Assembly (NCBI GenBank): GCA_934481445.1 | Contig: CAKSPC010000008.1 | Span: 1 to 61,350 of the forward strand | DNA: 61,350 nt | Source of the DNA: an uncultured Oscillospiraceae bacterium | GTDB lineage: Bacteria > Bacillota > Clostridia > Oscillospirales > Ruminococcaceae | Reading direction: 5' to 3' | Part shown: positions 7,301 to 15,950 of the stretch, in pieces | Position numbering within the stretch: the stretch's first letter is position 1 | Layout: each line of letters begins with the position of its first letter | The notes under the pieces: model-generated | Seen by the model: the letters and a program-made list of their open reading frames with translations, nothing else | Databases searched by the model: none | Told to the model about the DNA's origin: nothing | Position numbers and translations under genes: made by a program

Positions 7301-8674
7301 ATGAAAAAACATCTGTTGAGCCTTTTTGCAGCGGCAGTTATCGCCGCGGGGACTTTTTCTGCGCCCGTGCAGACGGCGCTTGGTTCGGCTTCGTCCGTTT
7401 CGCAGGCAGCTTCTGTGGTTTCTGCGCCGACCGCGTCGCGCAAATCGGGTACATATACGCTTTCGACCGGCAGCATGAAGGTGACGCTTTCCTCCAAGGA
7501 CAGCGGCGCGAAGATATATTACAGCCTTAACGGCGCGTCTTATAAGTCCTACACAAAGGCGATAACCATTAAAAAAAATTCCACGCTGAAAACCTACGCC
7601 GTTAAAGACGGCAGCAAGAGCAGTGTAAAGACTTTCACCTATAAGCTCAAGCCCAAGGTAACTGTGACCCCGAGCAAGGGAGAGTATGAGTCAGAGCAGA
7701 CGGTAACTATCTCCACGGGCGTTTCGGGCGTTAAGTTCTATTACACCCTCGACGGCAGCAAGCCTACGACTTCATCGACGCTGTACACTGCAAAGGGGAT
7801 AAAGATAACCGAAACCTCCCGCCTGCGCTTTATGACGGTAAAGGGCGGCTGGACAAGGCGATATATCTCCCTTGATTATGTTATAGACAACGCTTCCGCG
7901 GACAGCAGCGCTTCCTCCGAGATGAAGAGCCTGCTGGATGATTACACTCAGAAATACGGCTACTCCACCCTTACGAGCGCGCAGAAAAAGGGCTATGGCA
8001 GGATATTTGAAGCTGCGGCAGCTCACGAGGAAACAGTAGATATGTCCGACCTCGGGCTGATGGTGGACGATCTTGAAACGCTGTACTGGGCGTTCGATTA
8101 TGATAATCCGCAGTTCTTCTGGCTGGACAACGGCTACGGATACGGCTACAATTACAGCGGTCAGCTTCTTTCCGTGAAGATGATGTACAGCCGCACAAGG
8201 AGCGAGGCGGAGCAGATCTCCAAGGAATTTGACGCGGCAACGGCGGAGGTTCTTGCCGAGGCGGCAAAGTACGACAGCGATTATGAGCGGCTGAAAGTAA
8301 TTCACGACTGGATAGTCAATAAGACGTCGTATATCACATCGGGGCCGTCGTATAAGTCTGAGGCGGACGGCGCTATCATGTACGGCAAGGCGCTCTGCGA
8401 GGGATATTCAAAGGCGTTTATGTATCTTGCGCAGGCGGCGGGAATTCCGACGATATGCGTAAGCGGAATAAGTAATGGTGGCGGACATATGTGGAATATG
8501 GTGCAGGTCGGCGGAAAGTGGTATCATGTGGATGTTACATGGGACGATCCTGTTTCCACGACGCCAATGCTGCGGTATGATTATTTCATGGTGGGGGATA
8601 AGACGATAAAGACCGACCATGCGTTTAATAATTGGATAAAGATGCCGACAGCGCCTTCGGATTATCTGGCGTGA
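7301..8674 (+). CDS. Secreted transglutaminase-like protein with chitobiase C-terminal-type repeats
   Basis: The 457-residue protein has a cleavable signal peptide (about residues 1-25) and a Ser/Ala-rich stretch. Two beta-sandwich modules of the chitobiase/beta-hexosaminidase C-terminal type follow (about 45-115 with KIYYSLNGASY; 120-195 with KFYYTLDGSKPTTSS). The C-terminal transglutaminase/protease-like domain (about 330-445) shows the triad: Cys in GKALCEGYSKAF, His in GGGHMWNMVQVGGKWYHVDV, Asp in VTWDDP. The protein should act outside the cell; target (protein or wall peptide) unknown. It is monocistronic with its own promoter. A 13-bp hairpin follows at 8697-8731. Confidence 0.87.
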   Translation: MKKHLLSLFAAAVIAAGTFSAPVQTALGSASSVSQAASVVSAPTASRKSGTYTLSTGSMKVTLSSKDSGAKIYYSLNGASYKSYTKAITIKKNSTLKTYAVKDGSKSSVKTFTYKLKPKVTVTPSKGEYESEQTVTISTGVSGVKFYYTLDGSKPTTSSTLYTAKGIKITETSRLRFMTVKGGWTRRYISLDYVIDNASADSSASSEMKSLLDDYTQKYGYSTLTSAQKKGYGRIFEAAAAHEETVDMSDLGLMVDDLETLYWAFDYDNPQFFWLDNGYGYGYNYSGQLLSVKMMYSRTRSEAEQISKEFDAATAEVLAEAAKYDSDYERLKVIHDWIVNKTSYITSGPSYKSEADGAIMYGKALCEGYSKAFMYLAQAAGIPTICVSGISNGGGHMWNMVQVGGKWYHVDVTWDDPVSTTPMLRYDYFMVGDKTIKTDHAFNNWIKMPTAPSDYLA

Positions 8675-8696
8675 TTTTTTGGGCGAGAAATATTTT

Positions 8697-8775
8697 GTCT
8701 TTACGCCGCACAATACACGCGGCGTAAAGACGGAATGTTGACCCTCGACCGCGTATATGGCGCCTTAAAGAATAA
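8697..8775. repeat. 13-bp hairpin plus partial copy of the CGACCGCGTGTAT repeat
   Basis: GTCTTTACGCCGC (8697-8709) pairs perfectly with GCGGCGTAAAGAC (8719-8731) around the loop acaatacac. Right after it, ctcgaccgcgtatatggcgc (from 8735) matches the dispersed module also found near 20.36, 28.2 and 42.6 kb. There is no T run, so terminator function is uncertain. Confidence 0.65.
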
Positions 8776-8852
8776 ATGTTGACACATTCCCTAAATCCCC
8801 GCTAAATTTGTGCGAAATCACGATAAATCCCCCTTTTCCCCCGCCCCGAATG

Positions 8853-8921
8853 TACAATTGTAAAAAATAAATAAAAAACAGATCAAATGTACTGTACATT
8901 TCAAAAAAAATCTTGTATAAT
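8853..8921 (+). promoter_or_regulatory. Promoter region of the Na+/phosphate transporter with two TGTAC palindromes
   Basis: TATAAT (8916-8921) is a clear -10; the region 17 bp upstream (TGTACA, 8893-8898) is a poor -35. A perfect palindrome AAATGTAC-T-GTACATTT (8885-8901) covers that -35, and TACAATTGTA (8853-8862) lies 23 bp further upstream. Both share TGTAC/TACA half-sites and look like operators. The rest of the 320-bp gap holds only the repeat at 8697-8775 and an AT-rich stretch. Confidence 0.55.
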
Positions 8922-8994
8922 AGATATGTAATTGAAAAATGGTGAATAATATCGGCAATAAAGAAAAATTGCCGCAAAAACGGGAGATTTTGAA

Positions 8995-10767
8995 ATGACT
9001 ATCTACGATGTGTTGAATCTGCTCGGCGGAATCGCCATGTTCCTTTTCGGAATGCACACCCTAAGCGCCGCGCTTGAAAAGCTCGCCGGCGGTAAGCTTG
9101 AAACATGGCTCGAAAAAGCAACCTCCAGACCCATAAAGGGCGTTTTCCTCGGCGCGATAATCACCGCCGTTATCCAGTCCTCCGCAGCGACCACCGTTAT
9201 GATAATAGGTTTCGTAAACTCCGGACTGATGAAGCTTTCGCAGGCCATCGGCGTTATCATGGGTGCAAACATCGGCACCACCGCAACAAGCTGGCTGCTC
9301 AGTTTACAATCCATCAGCGGCTCCGAGGGATTCAGCATACTGAATTTTTTCAAGCCCACCACATTCACGCCCGTGCTGCTTGTAATCGGCGTTATCCTTG
9401 TCATGTTCACAAAATCCGACAGGAAAAAGACCGTTGGCACCATCCTCGCGGGCTTTGCAGTGCTGATGTACGGCATGAACTGTATGTCCGGTGCCACCGC
9501 AGGACTTGAGGAAAACGAAACTTTCTGCAACATCCTGATGATGTTCTCCAACCCCATCCTCGGTGTACTGGCGGGCGCACTGCTCACGGCGGTGCTTCAG
9601 TCTTCCTCCGCTTCCATCGGTATCCTCCAGTCGCTGGCGGTTTCCACGGGCAGGGTAACGTATTCCGTGGCGCTCCCGCTTCTGCTGGGTCAGAATATCG
9701 GTTCCTGCGTAACGGCACTCATTTCCTCCATCGGAGCGAACAAGCCCGCAAAGCGCGTTGCATTTGTTCACCTTTATTTCAACGTTATAGGAACTGTGCT
9801 GTTCCTTTCCGTATTCTATCTGATAAGCGCGTTTGTCGATATGCCGTTTATGCAGGAATCGCTTAATTCCGTCGGCATCGCAGTCATCCACACGGGCTTC
9901 AATGTGCTGGCGACAGCGTTGTTCCTGCCATTTACGAAGCAGTTTGAAAAGCTTGCGTGCCTCACAGTCCGCGATGATCCCAACGAGGAAACAAACGAAA
10001 TGCCCATGCTGGACGAGCGTATTCTCAACACACCCTCCGTTGCCCTTGAGCAGTGCAAGAACGTTGCATACAAGATGGCTTCGCTGACGAAAAAGACGCT
10101 TATCATGTCAATGGATCTCATTACGGACTTCGACCCGCGCAAGGCGCAGGATGTCGTTGACAATGAGAACACGATAGACATTTACGAGGACAAGATAGGC
10201 TCGTTTATCCTGAAGATAAGCTCAAAGGATCTTTCCGTAAACGACAGTCAGGTTGTATCCGACCTGCTTCATACGATAGGCGACCTGGAGCGTATTTCCG
10301 ACCATGCGGTCAACATCATGGAATCCGCCGAGGAAATGCATAACAAGAAGATAAAGTTTTCCGAGGAAGCCCTTGGGGAGATAAAGGTGATGATAAAGGC
10401 AGTCACCGAGATACTGGATATGTCGATAACATCCTTCATCAAGTCCGATGTGTCGCTCGCAAAGGAAGTCGAGCCGCTGGAGGATGTTGTTGACCAGCTC
10501 CGCAGCGAGCTTAAAACGCGCCATATCCGCCGCCTTCGCAGCGGAAAGTGCACCATCGAGCTTGGCTTTATTTTGCAGGATTTCCTCACGAACCTCGAGA
10601 GAGTATCCGACCATTGCTCGAATATAGCGGTGTGCCTTATCCAGATCAAGGAAAACAGCATGGATACCCATGAATATATGAACGAGCTGAAAAAGCTGGA
10701 TAAATCCGAGTTCATGGACGAGTTCAATGTTTATAAGGACAAGTATATGCTGCCGAAAACCGAATGA
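8995..10767 (+). CDS. Na+/phosphate cotransporter family protein with C-terminal PhoU domain
   Basis: The 590-residue protein is an NptA/YjbB-type transporter. The N-terminal half (residues about 5-310) has roughly 8-9 membrane segments and two inverted-repeat QSS signatures (AVIQSSAATTVMIIGFVNSG and AVLQSSSASIGILQSLAVSTG), the ion- and phosphate-binding motifs of the SLC34-like family. The C-terminal 230 residues form a helical PhoU-like domain with NMATLERISDHAVNI-type repeats (GDLERISDHAVNIMES; NLERVSDHCSNIAVC). It takes up phosphate with sodium at the membrane; the PhoU part probably senses or binds metal/phosphate. It has its own regulated promoter and an intrinsic terminator. Confidence 0.93.
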   Translation: MTIYDVLNLLGGIAMFLFGMHTLSAALEKLAGGKLETWLEKATSRPIKGVFLGAIITAVIQSSAATTVMIIGFVNSGLMKLSQAIGVIMGANIGTTATSWLLSLQSISGSEGFSILNFFKPTTFTPVLLVIGVILVMFTKSDRKKTVGTILAGFAVLMYGMNCMSGATAGLEENETFCNILMMFSNPILGVLAGALLTAVLQSSSASIGILQSLAVSTGRVTYSVALPLLLGQNIGSCVTALISSIGANKPAKRVAFVHLYFNVIGTVLFLSVFYLISAFVDMPFMQESLNSVGIAVIHTGFNVLATALFLPFTKQFEKLACLTVRDDPNEETNEMPMLDERILNTPSVALEQCKNVAYKMASLTKKTLIMSMDLITDFDPRKAQDVVDNENTIDIYEDKIGSFILKISSKDLSVNDSQVVSDLLHTIGDLERISDHAVNIMESAEEMHNKKIKFSEEALGEIKVMIKAVTEILDMSITSFIKSDVSLAKEVEPLEDVVDQLRSELKTRHIRRLRSGKCTIELGFILQDFLTNLERVSDHCSNIAVCLIQIKENSMDTHEYMNELKKLDKSEFMDEFNVYKDKYMLPKTE

Positions 10768-10781
10768 TGTAAATAATTAAG

Positions 10782-10814
10782 GGGGGGAACAATCCGTTCC
10801 CCCCATTTTTATTT
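10782..10814. terminator. Bidirectional intrinsic terminator between convergent genes
   Basis: GGGGGGAAC (10782-10790) pairs with GTTCCCCCC (10796-10804), followed by ATTTTTATTT on the plus strand. On the minus strand the stem is followed by TTAATTATTT, so it can also serve the convergent lipoprotein gene. Confidence 0.9.
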
Positions 10815-10818
10815 CCGC

Positions 10819-11301
10819 TTATTCTTCCACAAGCGTGTAAATATGTTCATCGTCGAATTTCAGCGTTTTTTCGTCGATTATCTCAATGCATTCGCCGCCA
10901 AGGCCTTCAATGTAGTCGGGGGTGTTTTTCAGCACCATAAGCCCGACGATGGGCTGTATCTGATAATATCGCTGACCAAGGCGTGCGTCAGCGTCCGCTT
11001 TCATGTCGTCCAGAACAATCTGCTTTTCATCGTCCGGAAGCGTATCGATGTAGTCTTTGTTGATGTCGTAGGTTGCCTGATAAAAATCCACCCCGACATA
11101 CTCAAACCCGAATCCCTCGGTGATTTTGATGTACTCGTTGCTGGTATCGCCGTCGAGATAGTAGTTGCCGAGGGTTATTTCTTCATTGGGGTAGAACGAT
11201 ACCGCGTCCTCGTCGGCGGAGGCCGCGGAACAGCCTGCGGCGAGAAGTACGCTTGCTGTGATCACTGCCGCCGAAAGCGCTTTTGTTATCCGTTTTTTCA
11301 T
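10819..11301 (-). CDS. Small secreted lipoprotein of unknown function
   Basis: The 160-residue protein has a lipoprotein signal peptide (MKKRITKALSAAVITASVLLAAGC, lipobox LAAG-Cys24). The mature part is acidic (pattern EEITLGNYYLDG, YYQIQPIVGLMVLKN, then two short strands ECIEIIDEKTLKFD and HIYTLVEE). ATG 11301 is chosen for its AGGAGG SD and the signal peptide. It is monocistronic, with a promoter at 11353-11381 and a shared terminator. I recognise no family; several Clostridia have small lipoproteins of this shape without known role. Confidence 0.75.
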   Translation of the reverse strand: MKKRITKALSAAVITASVLLAAGCSAASADEDAVSFYPNEEITLGNYYLDGDTSNEYIKITEGFGFEYVGVDFYQATYDINKDYIDTLPDDEKQIVLDDMKADADARLGQRYYQIQPIVGLMVLKNTPDYIEGLGGECIEIIDEKTLKFDDEHIYTLVEE

Positions 11302-11352
11302 GCCGAAACCTCCTGCTGTATCACGATGAAACGTTTCTGTAAGGTTAATTAC

Positions 11353-11381
11353 ATTATATAACAGCATTTGCAATTTGTCAA
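11353..11381 (-). promoter_or_regulatory. Promoter of the 160-aa lipoprotein gene
   Basis: On the minus strand: TTGACA (11376-11381), a 17-bp spacer and TATAAT (11353-11358); full consensus in both boxes. Confidence 0.82.
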
Positions 11382-11457
11382 CGGATAAATGACAAAAAAA
11401 TCTACCAAAAACAAATTAAAGAAATTGTGGATATTACCCTCACGAAATGCCGTGTCG

Positions 11458-12633
11458 CTACGAGCATAGCTTTTTCACCGTTTCCGCAAGCACATTTCCG
11501 AGAAGCTCCCCGGTGTAAACTGCTTCGTCCAGCGAGTTTCCGTGGCTGCCGACTTCAATAAGCAGGGAGCCGTTGGTTATGTGCTGGTTGTAGTTGCGGT
11601 AGTCGAACAGCACTGGGCGGGCAAGCCCTGCGTACATATCCTCGGCGGTGTTCTGTATCAGGCAGGCAAGGCGGAAGTTTTCCATGTAGTTCGGCATATT
11701 GAACCGCCCGTCGTCGCAGCCCGCGATTATCATGAACTGCGCGGCGTTCCTGCCGTTTATTTCCGTGACAGGGGCTATGCGGGTGCCGTCGGGGTTTTCA
11801 ATGGCGTCGCGGTGCAGGTCGATGACTATTTTTATGGAGGGATACTGCTCCAGCGCCGCGCGGATGGTGTCCTCGCTGCGGTCGTAGGCGCCGGAATATG
11901 CGGGGTAGTCGTGCACGGTGCAGTCATGCACAGCGATTACGCCGTTTTCCGCGAGAGCTTCGGCGAGGGCGTTTCCCACTGCGACCATGTTCTGCGTGCA
12001 GTCGCGGGTGCGGGTGGGGCGAGCCGCGTCGTACCAGTCCACGTCGGAGGGCTGGAAGCATTCCGTCGTGTGGGTATGTACGATAAGCACCGTCGGCTCG
12101 GCGATGTCTATATCAAGCTGCGGAAGCTCCTCCGCGGCGGCGGACAGCGTTTCGTTCGGCAGGGAGGTGCAGTTGCGCACCTGCGCGCCGCTTTCCAGCG
12201 TGATATGATCCTCCGCGAGGGAGTTTCCATAATGCTCGCGGACGACCGCGCCGCTGTGCGCGGTGTAGTCGGCGGCTGGCTCGGTGTATTCGGTGATGTT
12301 CTGCGTTATCGGGCGGACATCATCGGCGGGCGGCTCGGAGGTTTCGGCGGTTTCGGATGTTTCTTCGGGTTCGGCAGGAGCGCTCGTTTCCGCGGGGATA
12401 TGCTCGTATGTCGGGGCGGAGCTTTCTTCGGATGCGGCGGTATCGCCGGTTTCTGGAGCTGTCCCGGGGGTGCTCTCGGAAACAGTCAGGGCAGGCTCCG
12501 GTGTATTTTCGGGGGTTATCCCCGCGGCAAAATATGCGGCGGTCTGCATTGCTTGTCCCGCCGCCCCGCTGCACGCAAGAAACGGGCAGGAAAGCGCCGC
12601 CGCCGCGATGACAAATGACTTTAGTTTTCCCAT
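11458..12633 (-). CDS. spoIIP: Stage II sporulation protein P (SpoIIP), peptidoglycan hydrolase
   Basis: The 391-residue protein starts with a signal/membrane segment (about residues 5-35). A Thr/Ser/Glu/Pro-rich linker (about 40-110) follows, then the SpoIIP amidase/endopeptidase domain (about 170-390). Family motifs are VLIVHTHTTECF (metal/active-site HTHTTE), IVIDLHRDAI and GSLLIEVGSHGNSLDEA. It acts at the engulfing septum, cutting stem peptides and glycan together with SpoIID. GGGAGG precedes ATG 12633. In Bacillus spoIIP follows gpr; here it is alone. A candidate sigma-E promoter lies upstream. Its presence argues that the organism sporulates or descends from a sporulator. Confidence 0.93.
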   Translation of the reverse strand: MGKLKSFVIAAAALSCPFLACSGAAGQAMQTAAYFAAGITPENTPEPALTVSESTPGTAPETGDTAASEESSAPTYEHIPAETSAPAEPEETSETAETSEPPADDVRPITQNITEYTEPAADYTAHSGAVVREHYGNSLAEDHITLESGAQVRNCTSLPNETLSAAAEELPQLDIDIAEPTVLIVHTHTTECFQPSDVDWYDAARPTRTRDCTQNMVAVGNALAEALAENGVIAVHDCTVHDYPAYSGAYDRSEDTIRAALEQYPSIKIVIDLHRDAIENPDGTRIAPVTEINGRNAAQFMIIAGCDDGRFNMPNYMENFRLACLIQNTAEDMYAGLARPVLFDYRNYNQHITNGSLLIEVGSHGNSLDEAVYTGELLGNVLAETVKKLCS

Positions 12634-12654
12634 GTGTTATTCCTCCCTAGGGGA

Positions 12655-12683
12655 ATGATATGCGCACAATGTTCGGGATATTC
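12655..12683 (-). promoter_or_regulatory. Candidate sigma-E promoter of spoIIP
   Basis: On the minus strand GAATATC (12677-12683) resembles the sigma-E -35 (KMATATT). After 14 bp comes CATATCAT (12655-12662), near the sigma-E -10 (CATACAHT). No sigma-A promoter is visible in the gap. SpoIIP belongs to the sigma-E regulon in Bacillus. Inference from consensus matching. Confidence 0.5.
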
Positions 12684-12765
12684 CCGTTAGCGGGGAGGGT
12701 TTTGTGCAATCTGACGAAAAAGGCGGCAATGCCGCCCGGGCATGATAATTATTTCGGTACTGCCC

Positions 12766-12794
12766 TTGATTTATTCCGCAAAAAATGCTACAAT
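12766..12794 (+). promoter_or_regulatory. Promoter of the esterase operon
   Basis: TTGATT (12766-12771), a 17-bp spacer and an extended -10 TGC-TACAAT (12789-12794). Confidence 0.7.
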
Positions 12795-12885
12795 ATATGT
12801 ATATACAATAATGGGCGTACCATGCCTGTGCGGCGTGAGTATCGCTAAAATATATCATACACTTTCGATCGGGAGGAACAGATAA

Positions 12886-13695
12886 ATGACTATAAAGACA
12901 TTTTTTATAAATCAGGAAAAAACCGCATTCGTAAAGGCTTATCTCCCCGACAGCATCGCGGGACTTTCGTTCTGCGAAAAGCGCCCGTCGGTGGTCATTT
13001 TCCCCGGCGGTGGTTACGAGTTCTGCTCTGACCGCGAGGGCGAGCCCATTGCGCTCCAGTACCTTGCGGAGGGCTACGCGGCGTTTGTTGTGACATATAC
13101 CTGCAACGCGAAGTTTCCCGCTTCGCTTATCGACGCGGCATACACATTCTATAAAATTCGTATGCGCGCGGAGGAATTTAAGATAGATCCCCAGAAGATA
13201 GCCGTGCTCGGCTGTTCTGCGGGCGGACACCTTGCGGGCTGCCTTGCGACGATGTGGAGCGATGTTTCGGTGGTTAAGACCATCGGCTGTGAGGCGGAGG
13301 AGCTCCGCCCGAATGCCGCGGTGCTGTGCTACCCCGTTATCAGCGGCGTTACCGCCCCGCACGAAGGCAGCTTCAAGGTGCTGCTGGGGGACGACGCAAG
13401 CAGGAGCGACCTTTCGCGCCTGTCCCTTGAGAACCGCGTTACTCCCAAAACGCCCCCCATTTTCCTGTGGCACACCGCGAACGACGACTGCGTTTCCGCG
13501 CATAACTCCCTTGTTATGGCGAAGGCGTGCATATCCAACAAGATACCCGTGGAGCTTCACCTGTTCGATGAGGGCCCGCACGGACTTTCCACCTGCGACA
13601 AGATGACGGGATGGAACGAGGAGTTCTTCCGCGACAACTGCCGCCGCTGGATAAAGCTTTCCGTGGAGTTCCTGAACAAGTACATGAACGTCTGA
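12886..13695 (+). CDS. Alpha/beta-hydrolase fold esterase (acetyl-xylan-esterase-like)
   Basis: The 269-residue cytoplasmic protein has no signal peptide. The oxyanion region VVIFPGGGYEFCSDREGEP resembles HGGG-type esterases. The nucleophile Ser is in VLGCSAGGHLAG (GxSxG). The acid is in WHTANDDCVS, and the catalytic His in FDEGPHGLS. This combination (PGGGY, GxSAGGH, PHG) matches the small intracellular acetyl/cephalosporin-C-type esterases found in plant-fibre degraders. Likely role: removing acetyl groups from imported sugars or oligosaccharides (inference). It leads a possible operon with a small membrane protein (13-nt gap) and a HAD hydrolase. Confidence 0.85.
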   Translation: MTIKTFFINQEKTAFVKAYLPDSIAGLSFCEKRPSVVIFPGGGYEFCSDREGEPIALQYLAEGYAAFVVTYTCNAKFPASLIDAAYTFYKIRMRAEEFKIDPQKIAVLGCSAGGHLAGCLATMWSDVSVVKTIGCEAEELRPNAAVLCYPVISGVTAPHEGSFKVLLGDDASRSDLSRLSLENRVTPKTPPIFLWHTANDDCVSAHNSLVMAKACISNKIPVELHLFDEGPHGLSTCDKMTGWNEEFFRDNCRRWIKLSVEFLNKYMNV

Positions 13696-13708
13696 AAGGA
13701 GTATCGGC

Positions 13709-14038
13709 ATGACAATACCCGACAAGCTTTCCTACACAAGCGGCGAAAAGGCTGCGGAGATATCCTGCGGGATATCTGCGGCGCTGCTCTGCGCGGCGGA
13801 GGTCGTTATGATGGCGGCGGGGCTGACGGGCGGAGAAAATATGATTTTTCTTGTTGTTATGCTGATAATTTACGGAGTGTTCTCGCTGTGCTCGGTCTAT
13901 CCGCAGCACACCAACATATTCAGCAAGCCCGAAAAAATTTCCGAAAAGGCGTTCCGCGCGGTGCGCCGCGGGTGCATTATAAGCAGGGCAGTGCTGATGG
14001 CGGCGTTGTTTATCCTCTCGCTGCCGCTGTTCGGATGA
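13709..14038 (+). CDS. Small integral membrane protein, unknown
   Basis: This 109-residue protein has three predicted membrane helices (about residues 18-38, 44-62 and 88-108) separated by a basic loop (KPEKISEKAFRAVRRGC). AAAGGAG precedes ATG 13709. Its stop overlaps the start of the next gene by 4 nt (ATGA), so the two are probably translationally coupled. I recognise no family. Position between an esterase and a HAD phosphatase gives no clear function. Confidence 0.7.
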   Translation: MTIPDKLSYTSGEKAAEISCGISAALLCAAEVVMMAAGLTGGENMIFLVVMLIIYGVFSLCSVYPQHTNIFSKPEKISEKAFRAVRRGCIISRAVLMAALFILSLPLFG

Positions 14039-14664
14039 GCATGAAAATGCCGGAATGGGTCTTTTTTGACATGGGCGGAACGCTTTTCGATGAAACCGCC
14101 GCATGGGACAGACTGATAACCCGCACCGCCGGGGAGAACGATATTCCCGGGGAAAGGCTGCGCGAGGAAATGGAGCGTGCCGCATCGCAGAACCTGCCGG
14201 AGTACCCCGCGGCGATGAAAAATCTGCGCTTATCCCGCTGTGAGCCGTGGGACAGTACGGGGGAGCGTCTGAACGAGGGCGCCGACGCGCTGCTGAATTT
14301 TCTCTGCGGGAAATGCAGGCTGGGCATAATCGACAACCAGCCCTACGACGCAAGGGAGCGGCTAGGCAGGCAGGGCATACTTAAATATTTCGACCTCATT
14401 ATAATTTCTGAGGAACTGAGCTTCAGAAAGCCCGAACGGCTGATGTTTGTCGAGGCGTTGTTCAAGGCAAATGCCGAGCCACAGAATTGCATTATGGCGG
14501 GGAACGAGTTGGTCAACGACATTGCCCCCGCAAAGGCGCTGGGCATGGGCACGATATGGGTTAAGCGCGAATTCGGCGGCATGAACACCGTAACGGACGA
14601 GGCGCTGCGCCCCGATTATACAGTTGAAAATTTATTGCAGGCGGCGGAGCTTTTCGCCGACTGA
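14035..14664 (+). CDS. HAD-superfamily hydrolase (phosphatase-like)
   Basis: The 209-residue protein has HAD motif I as FFDMGGTLFDE (nucleophile Asp; the second position is Gly instead of Asp, common in one HAD branch), motif III Lys in ELSFRKPERLMF, and motif IV as MAGNELVNDIAPAKALGM (Asp for Mg binding), followed by GTIWVKR. A helical cap lies between motifs I and II. Start ATG 14035 overlaps the previous stop (ATGA); ATG 14041 and 14047 are alternatives. Substrate unknown. lysA follows 20 nt downstream, so co-transcription is likely. Confidence 0.85.
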   Translation: MSMKMPEWVFFDMGGTLFDETAAWDRLITRTAGENDIPGERLREEMERAASQNLPEYPAAMKNLRLSRCEPWDSTGERLNEGADALLNFLCGKCRLGIIDNQPYDARERLGRQGILKYFDLIIISEELSFRKPERLMFVEALFKANAEPQNCIMAGNELVNDIAPAKALGMGTIWVKREFGGMNTVTDEALRPDYTVENLLQAAELFAD

Positions 14665-14684
14665 AAAGAAAGGATACAAAAAAT

Positions 14685-15950
14685 ATGAAAAAACCGTTTG
14701 TAACCAAGGAGCAGGTGGCAGAAATTACAAAGACATACCCCACCCCGTTCCACATCTACGACGAAAAGGGCATTCGTGAGAACGCGCGCCGCTTTAAGGA
14801 AGCGTTTTCATGGAACAAGGGCTTCCGCGAGTATTTCGCGGTAAAGGCAACCCCGAATCCCTTTATCATGAAGATCCTGCAGGAAGAGGGCTGCGGCTTT
14901 GACTGCTCCAGCTACACGGAGCTTCTGCTGTCCGACCAGGTCGGCGCAAAGCAGCACGACATCATGTTTTCCTCCAACGAAACCCCCGACCTTGATTTCA
15001 AGAAAGCGTACGAACTGGGCGCGATAATCAACCTTGATGATTTCACTCACATAGACATTCTCGACAAGCTGACGGGCATTCCCGAAACCATCTGCTGCCG
15101 CTACAACCCCGGCGGAGAGTTCAAGACCGACGGAAGCAAGAACGTAATGGACACTCCCCGCGACGCGAAGTACGGCTTCACTCACGACCAGATAATCGAG
15201 GGTTACAGGATACTCAAGGAAAAGGGTGCGAAGAAGTTCGGTATGCACGCGTTTCTCGCATCCAACACGGTAACGAACGATTATTATCCTACCCTCGCGC
15301 GCATAATGTTCAAGACTGCGGTAGAGATAAAGGAAAAGACAGGCGTACAGATAAGCTTCATCAACCTCAGCGGCGGCGTCGGCATTGACTATACCCCCGC
15401 GGACAAGCAGAACGACATTCTTGAGATAGGCAGAAAGGTAAAGCAGGCCTACGAGGAAGTGCTCGTTCCCGCAGGCATGGGCGATGTTGCCATCTTCACC
15501 GAGAGCGGCAGATTTATGCTCGCGCCCTACGGCGGACTTGTTACCACGGCCATCCGCGAGAAGCACATCTACAAGGAGTACATCGGCGTTGACGCCTGCG
15601 CGGCGAACCTCATGCGTCCCGCGATTTACGGCGCATATCACCACATAACCGTGCTCGGCAAGGAGAACGAGCCCTGCGACCATGTTTACGATGTTGTCGG
15701 CGGTCTGTGTGAAAACTGCGACAAGTTCGCAAAGGACAGACAGCTCCCGAAGATAGATATGGGCGACTACCTGTTTATCCACGACACGGGCGCGCACGGA
15801 TTTTCCATGGGATATAACTACAACGGAAAGCTGCGCAGTGCGGAGCTTCTCCTCCGCGAGGACGGCAGCGTTAAGATGATACGCCGCGCGGAAACCCCCG
15901 AGGATTATTTCAGAACGTTTGATTTTGCCAAGGGGAATTTTGAGCTTTGA
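14685..15950 (+). CDS. lysA: Diaminopimelate decarboxylase
   Basis: The 421-residue fold-type III PLP enzyme makes L-lysine from meso-diaminopimelate. The PLP lysine is in REYFAVKATPNP; the glycine-rich cofactor loop is INLSGGVGIDY; GGLCENCDKFAKDR carries the active-site Cys of the partner subunit; HDTGAHGFSMGYNYNG is the C-terminal substrate-binding segment. An AAAGGA SD precedes ATG 14685. The HAD-lysA order is not a standard lysine operon; lysA probably shares the upstream esterase transcript. No terminator is obvious; a repeat block follows. Confidence 0.95.
   Translation: MKKPFVTKEQVAEITKTYPTPFHIYDEKGIRENARRFKEAFSWNKGFREYFAVKATPNPFIMKILQEEGCGFDCSSYTELLLSDQVGAKQHDIMFSSNETPDLDFKKAYELGAIINLDDFTHIDILDKLTGIPETICCRYNPGGEFKTDGSKNVMDTPRDAKYGFTHDQIIEGYRILKEKGAKKFGMHAFLASNTVTNDYYPTLARIMFKTAVEIKEKTGVQISFINLSGGVGIDYTPADKQNDILEIGRKVKQAYEEVLVPAGMGDVAIFTESGRFMLAPYGGLVTTAIREKHIYKEYIGVDACAANLMRPAIYGAYHHITVLGKENEPCDHVYDVVGGLCENCDKFAKDRQLPKIDMGDYLFIHDTGAHGFSMGYNYNGKLRSAELLLREDGSVKMIRRAETPEDYFRTFDFAKGNFEL

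Noticed and set aside
14035..14664. HAD protein called inactive because motif I is DMGGT
   Set aside because: The nucleophile Asp is present, and Gly at the +2 position is common in one active branch of the family, so inactivity cannot be claimed.
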